DNA of 64,000 nt from positions 1-64,000 of the forward strand of contig CAKRQV010000001.1 in the NCBI GenBank assembly GCA_934394565.1, written 5' to 3'. Numbering within the stretch: position 1 is the first letter of the stretch; every line of letters starts with the position of its first letter. A program made the translations under genes and the position numbers. The notes beneath the pieces are model-generated. The model ran no database searches. It had not been told where the DNA came from and saw only the letters and a program-made list of their open reading frames with translations. This document shows positions 49,889 through 59,019 of this stretch, piece by piece. This DNA comes from an uncultured Lachnospiraceae bacterium. GTDB taxonomy: Bacteria > Bacillota > Clostridia > Lachnospirales > Lachnospiraceae.

Positions 49889-50290
49889 ATGGCTAAAGTG
49901 ACAAAGAAAACGACTGCTTCCAACAAGCGTCGTGTTAAGAAAAACGTTGAACGCGGACAGGCACATATTCAGTCTTCCTTTAATAACACAATCGTTACTC
50001 TGACTGATACAGAAGGAAATGCTCTTTCCTGGGCAAGTGCTGGTGGTCTTGGTTTTAGAGGTTCAAGAAAATCTACTCCTTATGCAGCTCAGGTTGCAGC
50101 TGAGACAGCTACAAAGGCTGCTCTGGTTCACGGTCTGAAGACTGTTGACGTATTTGTAAAAGGACCGGGTTCAGGACGTGAGGCAGCTATCCGTGCCCTC
50201 GCAGCAGCTGGTCTTGAAGTTACAAGTATCAAAGACGTTACTCCGGTACCGCACAATGGTTGCCGCCCGCCGAAGCGCAGAAGAGTTTAA
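49889..50290 (+). CDS. rpsK: 30S ribosomal protein S11
   Basis: A 133-residue S11 (VERGQAHIQSSFNNTIVTLTDTEGNALSWASAGGLGFRGSRKSTPYAAQVAAETATKAALVHGLKTVDVFVKGPGSGREAAIRALAAAGLEV; ends NGCRPPKRRRV). Part of the 30S platform. Its ribosome-binding site (GTAGG) is weaker than those of neighbouring genes. Confidence 0.97.
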   Translation: MAKVTKKTTASNKRRVKKNVERGQAHIQSSFNNTIVTLTDTEGNALSWASAGGLGFRGSRKSTPYAAQVAAETATKAALVHGLKTVDVFVKGPGSGREAAIRALAAAGLEVTSIKDVTPVPHNGCRPPKRRRV

Positions 50291-50308
50291 TTAGGAGGAC
50301 AAATAGAG

Positions 50309-50902
50309 ATGGCAGTAGATAGAACACCTGTACTGAAAAGATGCAGATCTTTAGGTATGGATCCGGTATATTTAGGAATTGACAAGAAATCCACAAGACA
50401 GCTGAAAAGATCCAGCAGAAAAATTTCTGAGTATGGTCTGCAGCTGCGTGAAAAACAGAAAGCTAAATTTATTTACGGCGTTCTGGAGAAACCGTTCCGC
50501 AACTATTACAAAAAGGCAGACAAGATGCCGGGCATGACAGGTCCGAACCTGATGATCATGCTGGAAAGCCGTCTTGACAACGTTGTTTTCCGTCTTGGCC
50601 TTGCCAGAACAAGAAAAGAAGCAAGACAGATCGTTGATCATAAACATGTGCTGGTAAACGGTAAGCAGGTAAATATCCCGTCTTATCTGGTTAAAGCCGG
50701 TGATGTTGTAGAAATCAAAGAAAACAAGAAGTCCGGCCAGAGATACAAAGACATCCTGGATGTTACTGCTGGCAGACTGGTTCCGGAGTGGCTGGAAGCA
50801 GATCAGGAAGCCCTGAAAGGTACTGTTAAAGAACTTCCGCAGAGATCCATGATCGATGTTCCGGTTGACGAGATGCTTATCGTCGAGCTGTACTCCAAAT
50901 AA
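50309..50902 (+). CDS. rpsD: 30S ribosomal protein S4
   Basis: A 197-residue S4 with an S4 RNA-binding domain (LESRLDNVVFRLGLARTRKEARQIVDHKHVLVNGKQVNIPSYLVKAGDVVEIKENKKS). A primary 16S rRNA binder and known translational repressor of its own operon in E. coli and of rpsD in Bacillus, so it is the likely ligand of any leader control here. No N-terminal zinc cysteines. TAGGAGG precedes the ATG. Confidence 0.97.
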   Translation: MAVDRTPVLKRCRSLGMDPVYLGIDKKSTRQLKRSSRKISEYGLQLREKQKAKFIYGVLEKPFRNYYKKADKMPGMTGPNLMIMLESRLDNVVFRLGLARTRKEARQIVDHKHVLVNGKQVNIPSYLVKAGDVVEIKENKKSGQRYKDILDVTAGRLVPEWLEADQEALKGTVKELPQRSMIDVPVDEMLIVELYSK

Positions 50903-50951
50903 TAGATTGTAACTGAAGGTAACAAGACCCATTTAAAAGGAGGGACTTTGC

Positions 50952-51911
50952 GTGTTTGATTTTAACAAGCCGAAAATTGAGATCACAGAGATTTCCGAAG
51001 ATAAAAAATACGGTCGTTTTGTTGTAGAACCGTTGGAAAGAGGATACGGTACCACTCTGGGTAACTCCCTGAGAAGAATCATGCTGTCCTCCCTTCCGGG
51101 TGCTGCCGTAAGCCAGGTTAAGATCGAGGGCGTTCTGCATGAGTTCAGTTCTATTCCGGGTGTTAAGGAAGACGTAACTGAAATCATCATGAACCTCAAG
51201 AGTCTGGCTATCAAAAACAACAGTGAATCCAATGAGCCGAAGGTTGCTTACATTGAATATGACGGTGAGGGTGTTGTACACGCTTCCGATATTCAGGTGG
51301 ATCAGGATATCGAGATCATGAATCCGGATCAGGTCATTGCCACATTAAACGGTGGTGCTGACAGCAAGCTGTATATGGAAATTACCATTACAAAAGGCCG
51401 TGGTTATATCAGCGCTGACAAAGGCAAGACAGATGATATGCCGATCGGTGTGATCGCTGTGGATGCAATCTATACACCGGTAGAGCGTGTAAACCTGACT
51501 GTAGAAAATACCCGTGTCGGTCAGATCACAGACTTTGACAAGCTGACACTGGATGTTTATACAAAGGGTACGCTGGAGCCGGACGAGGCAGTCAGCCTTG
51601 CAGCTAAGGTTTTAAGTGAGCATCTGAAGCTGTTCATTGACCTTTCTGAGAATGCCAAGACTGCAGAAGTTATGATTGAAACGGTTAACGATGAGAAAGA
51701 GAAAGTTCTGGAAATGAACATTGATGAGCTGGAGCTCTCCGTTCGTTCCTACAACTGTCTGAAACGTGCCGGTATCAATACAGTAGAAGAGCTTTGCAAC
51801 AGAACATCTGAGGATATGATGAAGGTTCGTAACCTTGGTCGTAAATCCTTAGAAGAGGTTCTGGCTAAGTTAAAAGAGCTGGGACTTCAGCTGAATCCCG
51901 GTGAAGAGTAA
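50952..51911 (+). CDS. rpoA: RNA polymerase alpha subunit
   Basis: A 319-residue alpha subunit: N-terminal dimerisation domain (GRFVVEPLERGYGTTLGNSLRRIMLSSLPGAAVSQVKIEGV) and C-terminal DNA/activator-binding domain (LELSVRSYNCLKRAGINTVEELCNRTSEDMMKVRNLGRKSLEEVLAKLKELGL). GTG start with AAAGGAGG upstream. Confidence 0.97.
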   Translation: MFDFNKPKIEITEISEDKKYGRFVVEPLERGYGTTLGNSLRRIMLSSLPGAAVSQVKIEGVLHEFSSIPGVKEDVTEIIMNLKSLAIKNNSESNEPKVAYIEYDGEGVVHASDIQVDQDIEIMNPDQVIATLNGGADSKLYMEITITKGRGYISADKGKTDDMPIGVIAVDAIYTPVERVNLTVENTRVGQITDFDKLTLDVYTKGTLEPDEAVSLAAKVLSEHLKLFIDLSENAKTAEVMIETVNDEKEKVLEMNIDELELSVRSYNCLKRAGINTVEELCNRTSEDMMKVRNLGRKSLEEVLAKLKELGLQLNPGEE

Positions 51912-52045
51912 GCAGGATCTCTGAAAATATGTCCTGTCGGTGTCTTTCACAGTGAAAGATGTCGTTAGTAATTTATGGATCAAAAGCAGCAGCCAGTAAG
52001 ACCGAAAGAGCATGACTGTTGTTCCACAAATGGAGGAAAATAATT

Positions 52046-52582
52046 ATGGCTATGTACAGAAAACTCAGCAAAACATCTGACCAGAGAAAAGCTCTGTTAA
52101 GAAACCAGGCTACAAACCTGATCCATCACGGTAAAATCGTAACTACTGAAGCTCGCGCTAAAGAAGTTCGTAAAATGGTTGAGCCGCTGATCACAATGGC
52201 AATCAAAGAAAGAGACAACTTTGAGACAGTTACTGTTACTGCTAAAGTAGCTCGTAAAGATGCTGACGGCAAGAGAGTAAAAGAGGTTGTTGACGGCAAG
52301 AAAGTTACTGTTTTTGATGAAGTTCAGAAAGAGGTAACAAAAGACGCTCCGTCCAGACTGCATGCCAGAAGACAGATGTTGAAAGTTCTTTACCCGGTAG
52401 TTGAGGTTCCGACCAAGAACGCTGGTAAGAAGAAAAATACAAAACAGGTTGATCTTGTAGACAAACTGTTTACAGAGATCGCTCCGAAATACGCAGATCG
52501 TAACGGTGGTTACACACGTATCATCAAGATCGGACCGCGTAAGGGCGATGCAGCTATGGAAGTAGTTCTTGAGCTGGTTTAA
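52046..52582 (+). CDS. rplQ: 50S ribosomal protein L17, enlarged form
   Basis: A 178-residue L17. The conserved N terminus (YRKLSKTSDQRKALLRNQATNLIHHGKIVTTEARAKEVRKMVEPLIT) and C terminus (LVDKLFTEIAPKYADRNGGYTRIIKIGPRKGDAAMEVVLEL) flank two additions, about 60-100 and 118-133, which make it some 50 residues longer than E. coli L17. Last gene of the alpha operon. ATGGAGG precedes the ATG at 52046. Confidence 0.96.
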   Translation: MAMYRKLSKTSDQRKALLRNQATNLIHHGKIVTTEARAKEVRKMVEPLITMAIKERDNFETVTVTAKVARKDADGKRVKEVVDGKKVTVFDEVQKEVTKDAPSRLHARRQMLKVLYPVVEVPTKNAGKKKNTKQVDLVDKLFTEIAPKYADRNGGYTRIIKIGPRKGDAAMEVVLELV

Positions 52583-52596
52583 TCTGAAATAAGGGA

Positions 52597-52632
52597 AGAG
52601 TGAATGGCAAAGGCTGTTCACTCTTTTTTTAT
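52597..52632 (+). terminator. Terminator of the ribosomal operon
   Basis: AGAGTGAA (52597-52604) pairs with TTCACTCT (52617-52624), followed by a T-run. Confidence 0.9.
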
Positions 52633-52653
52633 ATTCTTTTTATACTGAATGAG

Positions 52654-52682
52654 TTGTATCTGCTGTAAAAATGGTGTAAAAT
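52654..52682 (+). promoter_or_regulatory. Promoter of lipid kinase gene
   Basis: TTGTAT (52654-52659), 17-nt spacer, TAAAAT (52677-52682). Confidence 0.6.
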
Positions 52683-52724
52683 CTCCATATTCTGTGAGAA
52701 AACTGTGAAATGTGAGGGGTAACG

Positions 52725-53645
52725 ATGAAAAAGAAATTATTTTTTGTATTTAATCCTCATGCCGGGAAAGCGATGATTCGTTCAAAACTGCTGGATGTAG
52801 TAGATGTGTTTGTGAAAGGCGGATACGAGGTACAGGTACATCCGACACAGGAAAGAAGAGATGCGGCCCAGCAGGTTAAAGAGGCCAGTGCATGGGCAGA
52901 TGTGATTGTATGCTGTGGCGGCGATGGTACGATGGATGAGGCTGTCAAAGGGTATATGAATGCCGAGCGCAAGGTCCCTATGGGATATATTCCCGCAGGC
53001 AGTACGAATGATTTCGCTTCCAGTCTGCAAATATCGCGGGAAATGCATGTGGCTGCACAGCAGATTGTGGATGGCAGCCCAAGATATCTGGATATTGGAT
53101 CTTTTAATGAGGATTATTTTGTATATATTGCAGCTTTTGGCCTTTTTACAGAGACTTCTTACCAGACAGATCAGCAGTTGAAAAACACGATGGGATATTT
53201 GGCGTATGTACTGCAGGGTGCCAAGGAGATTTTTGATATCAAATCCTATCATATGAAGTTTACTGCAGATGTGGAGATCTATGAGGGAGATTTCATTTAT
53301 GGAATGGTAACAAATTCCAAATCTGTCGGTGGTATGAAGAACCTGACAGGCAAGAATGTGGAAATGGACGATGGTTATTTTGAAGTGACACTGATCCACA
53401 CTCCAAAAAATCCTCTGGAGCTGGCTGAAATTGTTGGTTGCCTGATGAGCCAGGAAGATACGACAAACCTGATCGATACGTTCAAAACCAGAAAGCTGAC
53501 AGTGGAAAGTGATGAAAAGATCAGTTGGACACTGGACGGGGAATTTGGTGGTGCCGTGGATCATCTTATTATTGAAAATCACCAAAAAGTATTACCTTTG
53601 ATCCTAAATCCTGTAAAAGAAAAGGAAATTCCGCTGCTTGGGTGA
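52725..53645 (+). CDS. YegS/DgkB-type lipid kinase
   Basis: A 306-residue diacylglycerol-kinase-family protein. The nucleotide-binding motif VCCGGDGTMDEAVKG (about 63-77) and PAGSTNDFASSL (about 90-101) are the family signature; the N terminus reads FVFNPHAGKA. Members phosphorylate diacylglycerol, sphingoid bases or related lipids at the inner membrane face; the exact lipid is not predictable. It lies alone between the ribosomal operon and the aldolase gene. Confidence 0.88.
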   Translation: MKKKLFFVFNPHAGKAMIRSKLLDVVDVFVKGGYEVQVHPTQERRDAAQQVKEASAWADVIVCCGGDGTMDEAVKGYMNAERKVPMGYIPAGSTNDFASSLQISREMHVAAQQIVDGSPRYLDIGSFNEDYFVYIAAFGLFTETSYQTDQQLKNTMGYLAYVLQGAKEIFDIKSYHMKFTADVEIYEGDFIYGMVTNSKSVGGMKNLTGKNVEMDDGYFEVTLIHTPKNPLELAEIVGCLMSQEDTTNLIDTFKTRKLTVESDEKISWTLDGEFGGAVDHLIIENHQKVLPLILNPVKEKEIPLLG

Positions 53646-53745
53646 TTTGCCTTTATTTTTTGATAAAGATGAGATATAATGTTAGCGGTGTCTTAGAAAC
53701 CAAACAAAAGTAATCCAAGAGTTCATTTTCAAGGAGGTATACGCA

Positions 53746-54609
53746 ATGTTAGTATCAGCAAAAGCAATGCTGGATAAAGCAAAAGCAGAACATTATGCTG
53801 TAGGTGCTTTCAATATCAACGATCTGGAGTGGTGTAAAGCTATTCTGACAGCTGCACAGGAGTGCAAGTCTCCGGTGATCCTGCAGGTATCTGAGGGTGC
53901 CGGTAAATATATGACTGGTTACAAGACTGTAGCCGGTATGGTAAATGGTATGATCGAAGAGATGGATATCTCTGTTCCGGTTGCTCTGCATCTGGATCAT
54001 GGCAGCTATGAAGGTTGTCTGAAATGTGTAGAGGCTGGTTTCTCCTCTGTTATGTTTGATGGTTCCCATTATCCGATCGAAGAGAACGTAGCAAAGACAA
54101 AAGAGCTGGTAGCCCTGACACATGGCAAGGGTATGTCCATCGAGGCTGAGGTTGGTGGTATCGGCGGCGAAGAAGACGGCGTTGTTTCCAATGGCGAGTG
54201 TGCTGATCCGGAAGAGTGCAAGAGAGTGGCTGAACTGGGTGTAGATATGCTGGCAGCCGGTATCGGTAATATCCATGGTAAATACCCGGCAAACTGGGCA
54301 GGACTTAGTTTTGACACACTGGCAGCAATCCAGGAAAAGACTGGCGATATGCCGTTAGTACTGCATGGTGGTACAGGTATTCCGGCTGATCAGATCAAAA
54401 AAGCCATCAGCCTTGGTGTATCCAAGATCAATGTAAATACAGAGTGTCAGCTGGCATTTGCCGAAGCTACACGTAAATATATCGAAGAAGGAAAAGATCT
54501 GCAGGGCAAGGGCTACGATCCGCGTAAGCTGCTTAAACCGGGCGCAGAAGCTATCACAGCATGCGTAAAGGAAAAGATGGAGCTGTTCGGATCTGTAGGT
54601 AAAGCCTGA
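53746..54609 (+). CDS. fba: Class II fructose-bisphosphate aldolase
   Basis: A 287-residue zinc aldolase that splits fructose-1,6-bisphosphate in glycolysis. Motifs: PVALHLDHGSYEGC (Asp and His), SVMFDGSHYPIEEN, SIEAEVGGIGGEEDGV (Glu), AAGIGNIHGKYP (zinc His), LVLHGGTGIP (zinc His) and ISKINVNTECQ-like VSKINVNTECQ. AAGGAGG is 9 nt before the ATG; TATAAT at 53675-53680 is the probable -10. Tagatose-bisphosphate specificity is a less likely alternative. Confidence 0.94.
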   Translation: MLVSAKAMLDKAKAEHYAVGAFNINDLEWCKAILTAAQECKSPVILQVSEGAGKYMTGYKTVAGMVNGMIEEMDISVPVALHLDHGSYEGCLKCVEAGFSSVMFDGSHYPIEENVAKTKELVALTHGKGMSIEAEVGGIGGEEDGVVSNGECADPEECKRVAELGVDMLAAGIGNIHGKYPANWAGLSFDTLAAIQEKTGDMPLVLHGGTGIPADQIKKAISLGVSKINVNTECQLAFAEATRKYIEEGKDLQGKGYDPRKLLKPGAEAITACVKEKMELFGSVGKA

Positions 54610-54747
54610 GTTACTGTGCAGTCGTAAAAGCTGCCGGTGGCAGGTGCGGATGTACTGAAATGAATACAATGTAATTAATGCTTGCATTTTCGTGCAGGAT
54701 GTTGTATCTTCATTTTAGTTGGATAGTTTCCAATGGTGTTGAGAACA

Positions 54748-54781
54748 AGGGCGTTCCACTGTAGTGGAGTGCCCTTTTTTG
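54748..54781 (+). terminator. Terminator between fba and glutamine synthetase
   Basis: AGGGCGTTCCACT (54748-54760) pairs with AGTGGAGTGCCCT (54763-54775), followed by TTTTTT. It lies 139 nt past fba. A fair promoter (TTGCAT 54682, TATCTT 54705) lies before it, so it may instead end a short leader. Confidence 0.8.
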
Positions 54782-54842
54782 TACAACATAATGGATATGA
54801 TTGCAAGAGATAAGCGCATGTCTGTGAAAGAAGGAGGATATT

Positions 54843-56954
54843 ATGAGCGAATACGTAAAAGTTTCCGAAATCTTCGGAGAGAATGTCTTCAATGATTCTG
54901 TCATGAGAGAACGCCTTCCGAAAAAGGTGTATGCAGAATTAAAGAAAACCATCGAAGAGGGCAAGGATCTGGATCCTGCCATCGCTGATGTTATTGCCCA
55001 TGAGATGAAAGAATGGGCGATTGAAAAGGGTGCTACCCATTATACACACTGGTTTCAGCCGCTGACAGGTGTTACTGCAGAAAAGCATGATTCCTTTATC
55101 ACAGCTCCGATGCCAAACGGCAAGGTATTGATGAGCTTTTCCGGTAAAGAGCTGATCAAGGGTGAGCCGGATGCATCTTCTTTCCCGTCCGGAGGTTTAC
55201 GTGCAACATTCGAAGCCAGAGGATATACAGCATGGGATTGTACTTCCCCGGCATTTGTTCGCTATGATGCTGCAGGTGCTATTCTCTGTATCCCGACAGC
55301 TTTCTGCTCTTACAAGGGTGAAGCTCTGGATCAGAAGACACCGCTGCTTCGTTCCATGCAGGCTATCAATAAACAGGCACTGCGTGTGTTAAGATTGTTT
55401 GGCAATACCACATCTAAGAAGGTTACTCCGAGTGTTGGACCGGAGCAGGAGTATTTCCTGGTAGACCGTCAGAAATATTTACAGCGTGAGGACCTGATCT
55501 TCGCCGGCCGTACACTGTTTGGCGCTATGCCGCCGAAAGGTCAGGAGCTGGAGGATCATTACTTCGGTACGATCCGTCAGAGAATCGCTTCCTTTATGAA
55601 GGATGTGAATGAAGAACTGTGGAAACTGGGTGTTCCGGCCAAGACACAGCACAACGAAGTTGCTCCGGCACAGCACGAGCTGGCTCCGATCTACGCTGAG
55701 TGTAATGTGGCTGTAGACCATAACCACATTATCATGACTACATTAAAAAAAGTAGCATGTCAGCATGGCCTCTACTGTCTGCTGCATGAGAAACCGTTTG
55801 CTGGTGTCAATGGTTCCGGTAAACACAACAACTGGTCCATCACAACAGATGATGGCATCAATATGCTGGATCCGACCAAGAAACCGCATGAGAACCTGCA
55901 GTTCCAGCTGGTACTGGCCTGCATTCTGAAAGCTGTTGATGAGCATGCCGATCTGCTGCGTGAGTCTGCAGCCGATGTAGGTAATGATCACCGTCTGGGC
56001 GCTAACGAGGCACCGCCGGCTATTATCTCCATCTACCTTGGCGAGCAGCTGGATGATGTCGTACAGCAGATCATCAAGACAGGTTCTGCTGACCATAGCT
56101 TAAAGGGCGAGAGCCTGACTACGGGTGTAGATACCCTTCCGGATTTCCGCAAGGATGCGACAGACCGTAACCGTACATCACCGTTCGCCTTCACAGGCAA
56201 TAAGTTTGAGTTCCGTATGGTAGGTTCTAAGGACTCTATCTCCGGACCGAACGTTGTATTAAATACCATCGTTGCTGAGGCCTTCAAAGAAGCCTGCGAT
56301 ATTCTGGAAAAAGCCGATGATTTTGAGAAAGAGGCAAAGGCTCTGATCTGCAAATATCTGACAGAGCATCAGAGAATCGTTTTCAACGGCAATGGCTACA
56401 CAGATGAGTGGGTAGCTGAGGCTGAGAAGAGAGGTCTGCCGAATATCCGTTCCATGGTTGACGCTATCCCGGCACTGACCACTGACAAAGCTGTCAAGCT
56501 GTTTGAAGAGTTTGGTGTATTTACAAAGGCTGAGCTGGAATCCCGTGCGGAGATTCAGTATGAGGCTTATGTAAAGGCTATCAATATCGAGGCCAAGACC
56601 ATGATCGATATGGCTAAGAAGACGATTATTCCGGCCGTTATCAAATACACAACATCTCTGGCAGATTCTATCATTTCTGTAAAAGCCTGCGGCGTAGATC
56701 CGGAGGTACAGACCGAGCTGCTGCAGAAGATCAGTGCTCATCTGAAAGAGGCACAGAAGGCTCTGGGGGCTCTGGAGGCGATCACAGCCAAGGCTGCCGC
56801 TATCGAGGATATGCCGACAGCTGCAAGAGCATACCATGATGAGGTTATGCCGGCTATGACAGCACTGCGTACACCGGTAGATGCCATGGAAGTTCTGGTA
56901 GATAAGAAAGACTGGCCGATGCCGGCTTACAGTGATCTGATCTTTGAGGTTTAA
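54843..56954 (+). CDS. glnN: Glutamine synthetase type III
   Basis: A 703-residue GSIII, which makes glutamine from glutamate, ammonia and ATP. The length and motifs (HYTHWFQPLTGVTAEKHDSF; FPSGGLRATFEARGYTAWD; GPEQEYFLVD; KTQHNEVAPAQHELAPIY; VNGSGKHNNWSI; NRTSPFAFTGNKFEFRMVGS) are those of the GlnN group, common in Bacteroides and Clostridia and unlike the 450-residue GlnA. AAGGAGG precedes the ATG. Single-gene unit with its own terminator. Confidence 0.96.
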   Translation: MSEYVKVSEIFGENVFNDSVMRERLPKKVYAELKKTIEEGKDLDPAIADVIAHEMKEWAIEKGATHYTHWFQPLTGVTAEKHDSFITAPMPNGKVLMSFSGKELIKGEPDASSFPSGGLRATFEARGYTAWDCTSPAFVRYDAAGAILCIPTAFCSYKGEALDQKTPLLRSMQAINKQALRVLRLFGNTTSKKVTPSVGPEQEYFLVDRQKYLQREDLIFAGRTLFGAMPPKGQELEDHYFGTIRQRIASFMKDVNEELWKLGVPAKTQHNEVAPAQHELAPIYAECNVAVDHNHIIMTTLKKVACQHGLYCLLHEKPFAGVNGSGKHNNWSITTDDGINMLDPTKKPHENLQFQLVLACILKAVDEHADLLRESAADVGNDHRLGANEAPPAIISIYLGEQLDDVVQQIIKTGSADHSLKGESLTTGVDTLPDFRKDATDRNRTSPFAFTGNKFEFRMVGSKDSISGPNVVLNTIVAEAFKEACDILEKADDFEKEAKALICKYLTEHQRIVFNGNGYTDEWVAEAEKRGLPNIRSMVDAIPALTTDKAVKLFEEFGVFTKAELESRAEIQYEAYVKAINIEAKTMIDMAKKTIIPAVIKYTTSLADSIISVKACGVDPEVQTELLQKISAHLKEAQKALGALEAITAKAAAIEDMPTAARAYHDEVMPAMTALRTPVDAMEVLVDKKDWPMPAYSDLIFEV

Positions 56955-56974
56955 AAGTTAAGATTGCGTTTTTA

Positions 56975-57007
56975 GGGAGTGGGACGAAAGTTCCGCTCCC
57001 TTTTTTG
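56975..57007 (+). terminator. Terminator after glutamine synthetase
   Basis: GGGAGTGGGAC (56975-56985) and GTTCCGCTCCC (56990-57000) form a stem with a GAAA loop, followed by six T. Confidence 0.9.
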
Positions 57008-57128
57008 GACATACGGACGAAAATCGACCGACGGACTAACAACCGCGCATAGCTGAGTTTGACGAAGACGGGGCAGGATGATAGAATAGGCGTAGAGTTA
57101 AATATATAAGAAACAGGAGATGTTTGTT

Positions 57129-58925
57129 ATGACGATTGTGGAGAGACTGGATGCTCTGCGTAAATTGATGAAAGAACAGAATATGCAGGCATATGTTGTT
57201 CCTACAGATGATTTTCATGGATCAGAGTATGTGGGAGATTTTTTTAAGACGAGAAAGTTTTTGTCTGGGTTTACAGGTTCAGCGGGGACGCTGGTGGTGA
57301 CGCCGGACTGGGCCGGATTGTGGACGGATGGCCGGTATTTTCTGCAGGCTTCGCGACAGCTGGAGGGCAGTACGATCGAGCTGATGAAGATGGGGGAGCC
57401 GGGTGTGCCGACGATTCCTGAATATCTGGCAGATAAGCTGCCCATGCGGGCGCGGATCGGTTGTGACGGCCGGACGATGACCACTGCTTTTGTAGAAGAG
57501 ATCCGGGAAAAAACGGATACTAAGGAGATGACGTTTGACGGAACAAAGGATCTGGGCGGTGAGGTCTGGACAGACCGTCCGGCGATGTCCGCAGAGCCGA
57601 TATGGACGCTGGATGAGAAATATACCGGAGAATCCAGACTGAGTAAGCTGACAAGAGTGCGGGAAAAAATGCAGGAGGAAAGTGCCGATGTGCTGGTGCT
57701 GTCTGCTCTGGATGAGATTGCATGGCTGTTGAACCTGCGTGGACATGATGTGGCATATACACCTGTTTTTCTTTCCTATATGATTGTAGAAAAAGATAAG
57801 GCAACACTGTGCATTCAAAAACAGGTGGTATCAGAAGAAATTCGTGCCGGACTTGAAACAGATGGTGTACAGATTCAGCCTTATGATGCAATCTATGCAC
57901 TGGCTGAAAGAATCCCGTCGGAAAAAGCGGTATGGATTGATAAAGAAAGTGCCAACTACCGATTATATGAGGCGGTGGGCAACCATACAAAAGTGATCAC
58001 CAAGGACAGTCCGGTGATTCTGATGAAAGCCATGAAAAATGCCTGTGAGGCAAAAAATATCCGTGAAGCCCATATCAAAGATGGCGTAGCTGTCACACGG
58101 TTCATGCACTGGCTAAAGACGCATGCCGGTAAGGAGAAGATCACAGAGATCAGTGCGGCTGACCGTCTGGAGGAGTTCCGTAAGGAGATGGACGGCTTTA
58201 TCGAGCAGAGCTTTGATTCGATCATTGGCTATGCGGAACATGGTGCGATCGTGCATTATAAAGCAACAGAAGAAACCGATGCTGAGATAAAAGCCCGTGG
58301 GCTTTGCCTGGCTGATACAGGCGGACATTATCAGGAAGGGACAACAGATATTACCCGTACTTTTGCCCTGGGTGAACTGACAGCGGAAGAGAAAAAGATG
58401 TTTACACTGGTATTGAAGGGACATCTGAATCTGGGAGCAGCACAGTTTAAATATGGCTGTTGTGGACAGAATCTGGATTATCTGGCCAGAGAGCCTTTGT
58501 GGGCCAATGGACTGGATTACAACCATGGTACAGGACATGGTGTGGGCTATGTCTTAAATGTCCATGAAGGACCGCAGCGTATCCACTGGCGGATTGCGCC
58601 GAATGTCAAGATGGTGCCGTTTGAAGAGGGTATGGTAGTTTCCAATGAGCCTGGACTGTATCTGACCGATAAATTTGGTATCCGTCATGAGAACCTGATG
58701 CTGTGCTGTAAAGGAAAACAGACCGAGTTCGGACAGTTTATGTATTTTGAAAATCTGACGATGGTACCGTTTGATCTGGATGGTATCGATGTGACACTGC
58801 TGAATGAGCTGGACATTGCAAGACTGAATGCTTATCATCAGAATGTGTACGATAAAATCTCGCCGTATTTCGAGGGCGAGGAGCTCGAATGGCTCAGAGA
58901 AGCTACCAGACCGATCGCCAGATAA
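57129..58925 (+). CDS. M24 Xaa-Pro aminopeptidase family protein
   Basis: A 598-residue aminopeptidase P with two N-terminal creatinase-like domains and a C-terminal M24 catalytic domain. Metal ligands appear in LADTGGHYQEGTTDITRTF (two Asp), GTGHGVGYVLNVHEGP (His), VVSNEPGLY (Glu) and the following HENL segment. It releases N-terminal residues preceding proline. The ATG at 57129 has AGGAGA 9 nt upstream; an ATG at 57120 directly abuts that site. The length is that of the eukaryote-like long form frequent in Clostridia. Confidence 0.93.
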   Translation: MTIVERLDALRKLMKEQNMQAYVVPTDDFHGSEYVGDFFKTRKFLSGFTGSAGTLVVTPDWAGLWTDGRYFLQASRQLEGSTIELMKMGEPGVPTIPEYLADKLPMRARIGCDGRTMTTAFVEEIREKTDTKEMTFDGTKDLGGEVWTDRPAMSAEPIWTLDEKYTGESRLSKLTRVREKMQEESADVLVLSALDEIAWLLNLRGHDVAYTPVFLSYMIVEKDKATLCIQKQVVSEEIRAGLETDGVQIQPYDAIYALAERIPSEKAVWIDKESANYRLYEAVGNHTKVITKDSPVILMKAMKNACEAKNIREAHIKDGVAVTRFMHWLKTHAGKEKITEISAADRLEEFRKEMDGFIEQSFDSIIGYAEHGAIVHYKATEETDAEIKARGLCLADTGGHYQEGTTDITRTFALGELTAEEKKMFTLVLKGHLNLGAAQFKYGCCGQNLDYLAREPLWANGLDYNHGTGHGVGYVLNVHEGPQRIHWRIAPNVKMVPFEEGMVVSNEPGLYLTDKFGIRHENLMLCCKGKQTEFGQFMYFENLTMVPFDLDGIDVTLLNELDIARLNAYHQNVYDKISPYFEGEELEWLREATRPIAR

Positions 58926-58940
58926 AAGAAAGTCAGTTGA

Positions 58941-58988
58941 AAAGATGGCGGTTCCGGCACAGTGCACAGCCGAAGCCGCCATCTTTTT
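58941..58988 (+). terminator. Terminator after aminopeptidase gene
   Basis: AAGATGGCGG pairs with CCGCCATCTT across a large loop with further GTTC/GAAG pairing; TTTTT follows. Confidence 0.8.
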
Positions 58989-59019
58989 AACGTCCGTAAC
59001 AGAGGAGTTGAATATAACA

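Noticed and set aside
54682..54781. Possible glutamine-sensing riboswitch before the glutamine synthetase gene
   Set aside because: Only a promoter-like pair and a terminator are seen; no conserved riboswitch core is recognisable, and the terminator is equally well that of fba.
58828..59019. Upstream extension of the DUF362 frame
   Set aside because: It overlaps the aminopeptidase gene and its terminator; the family start and GAGGAG site support 59020.
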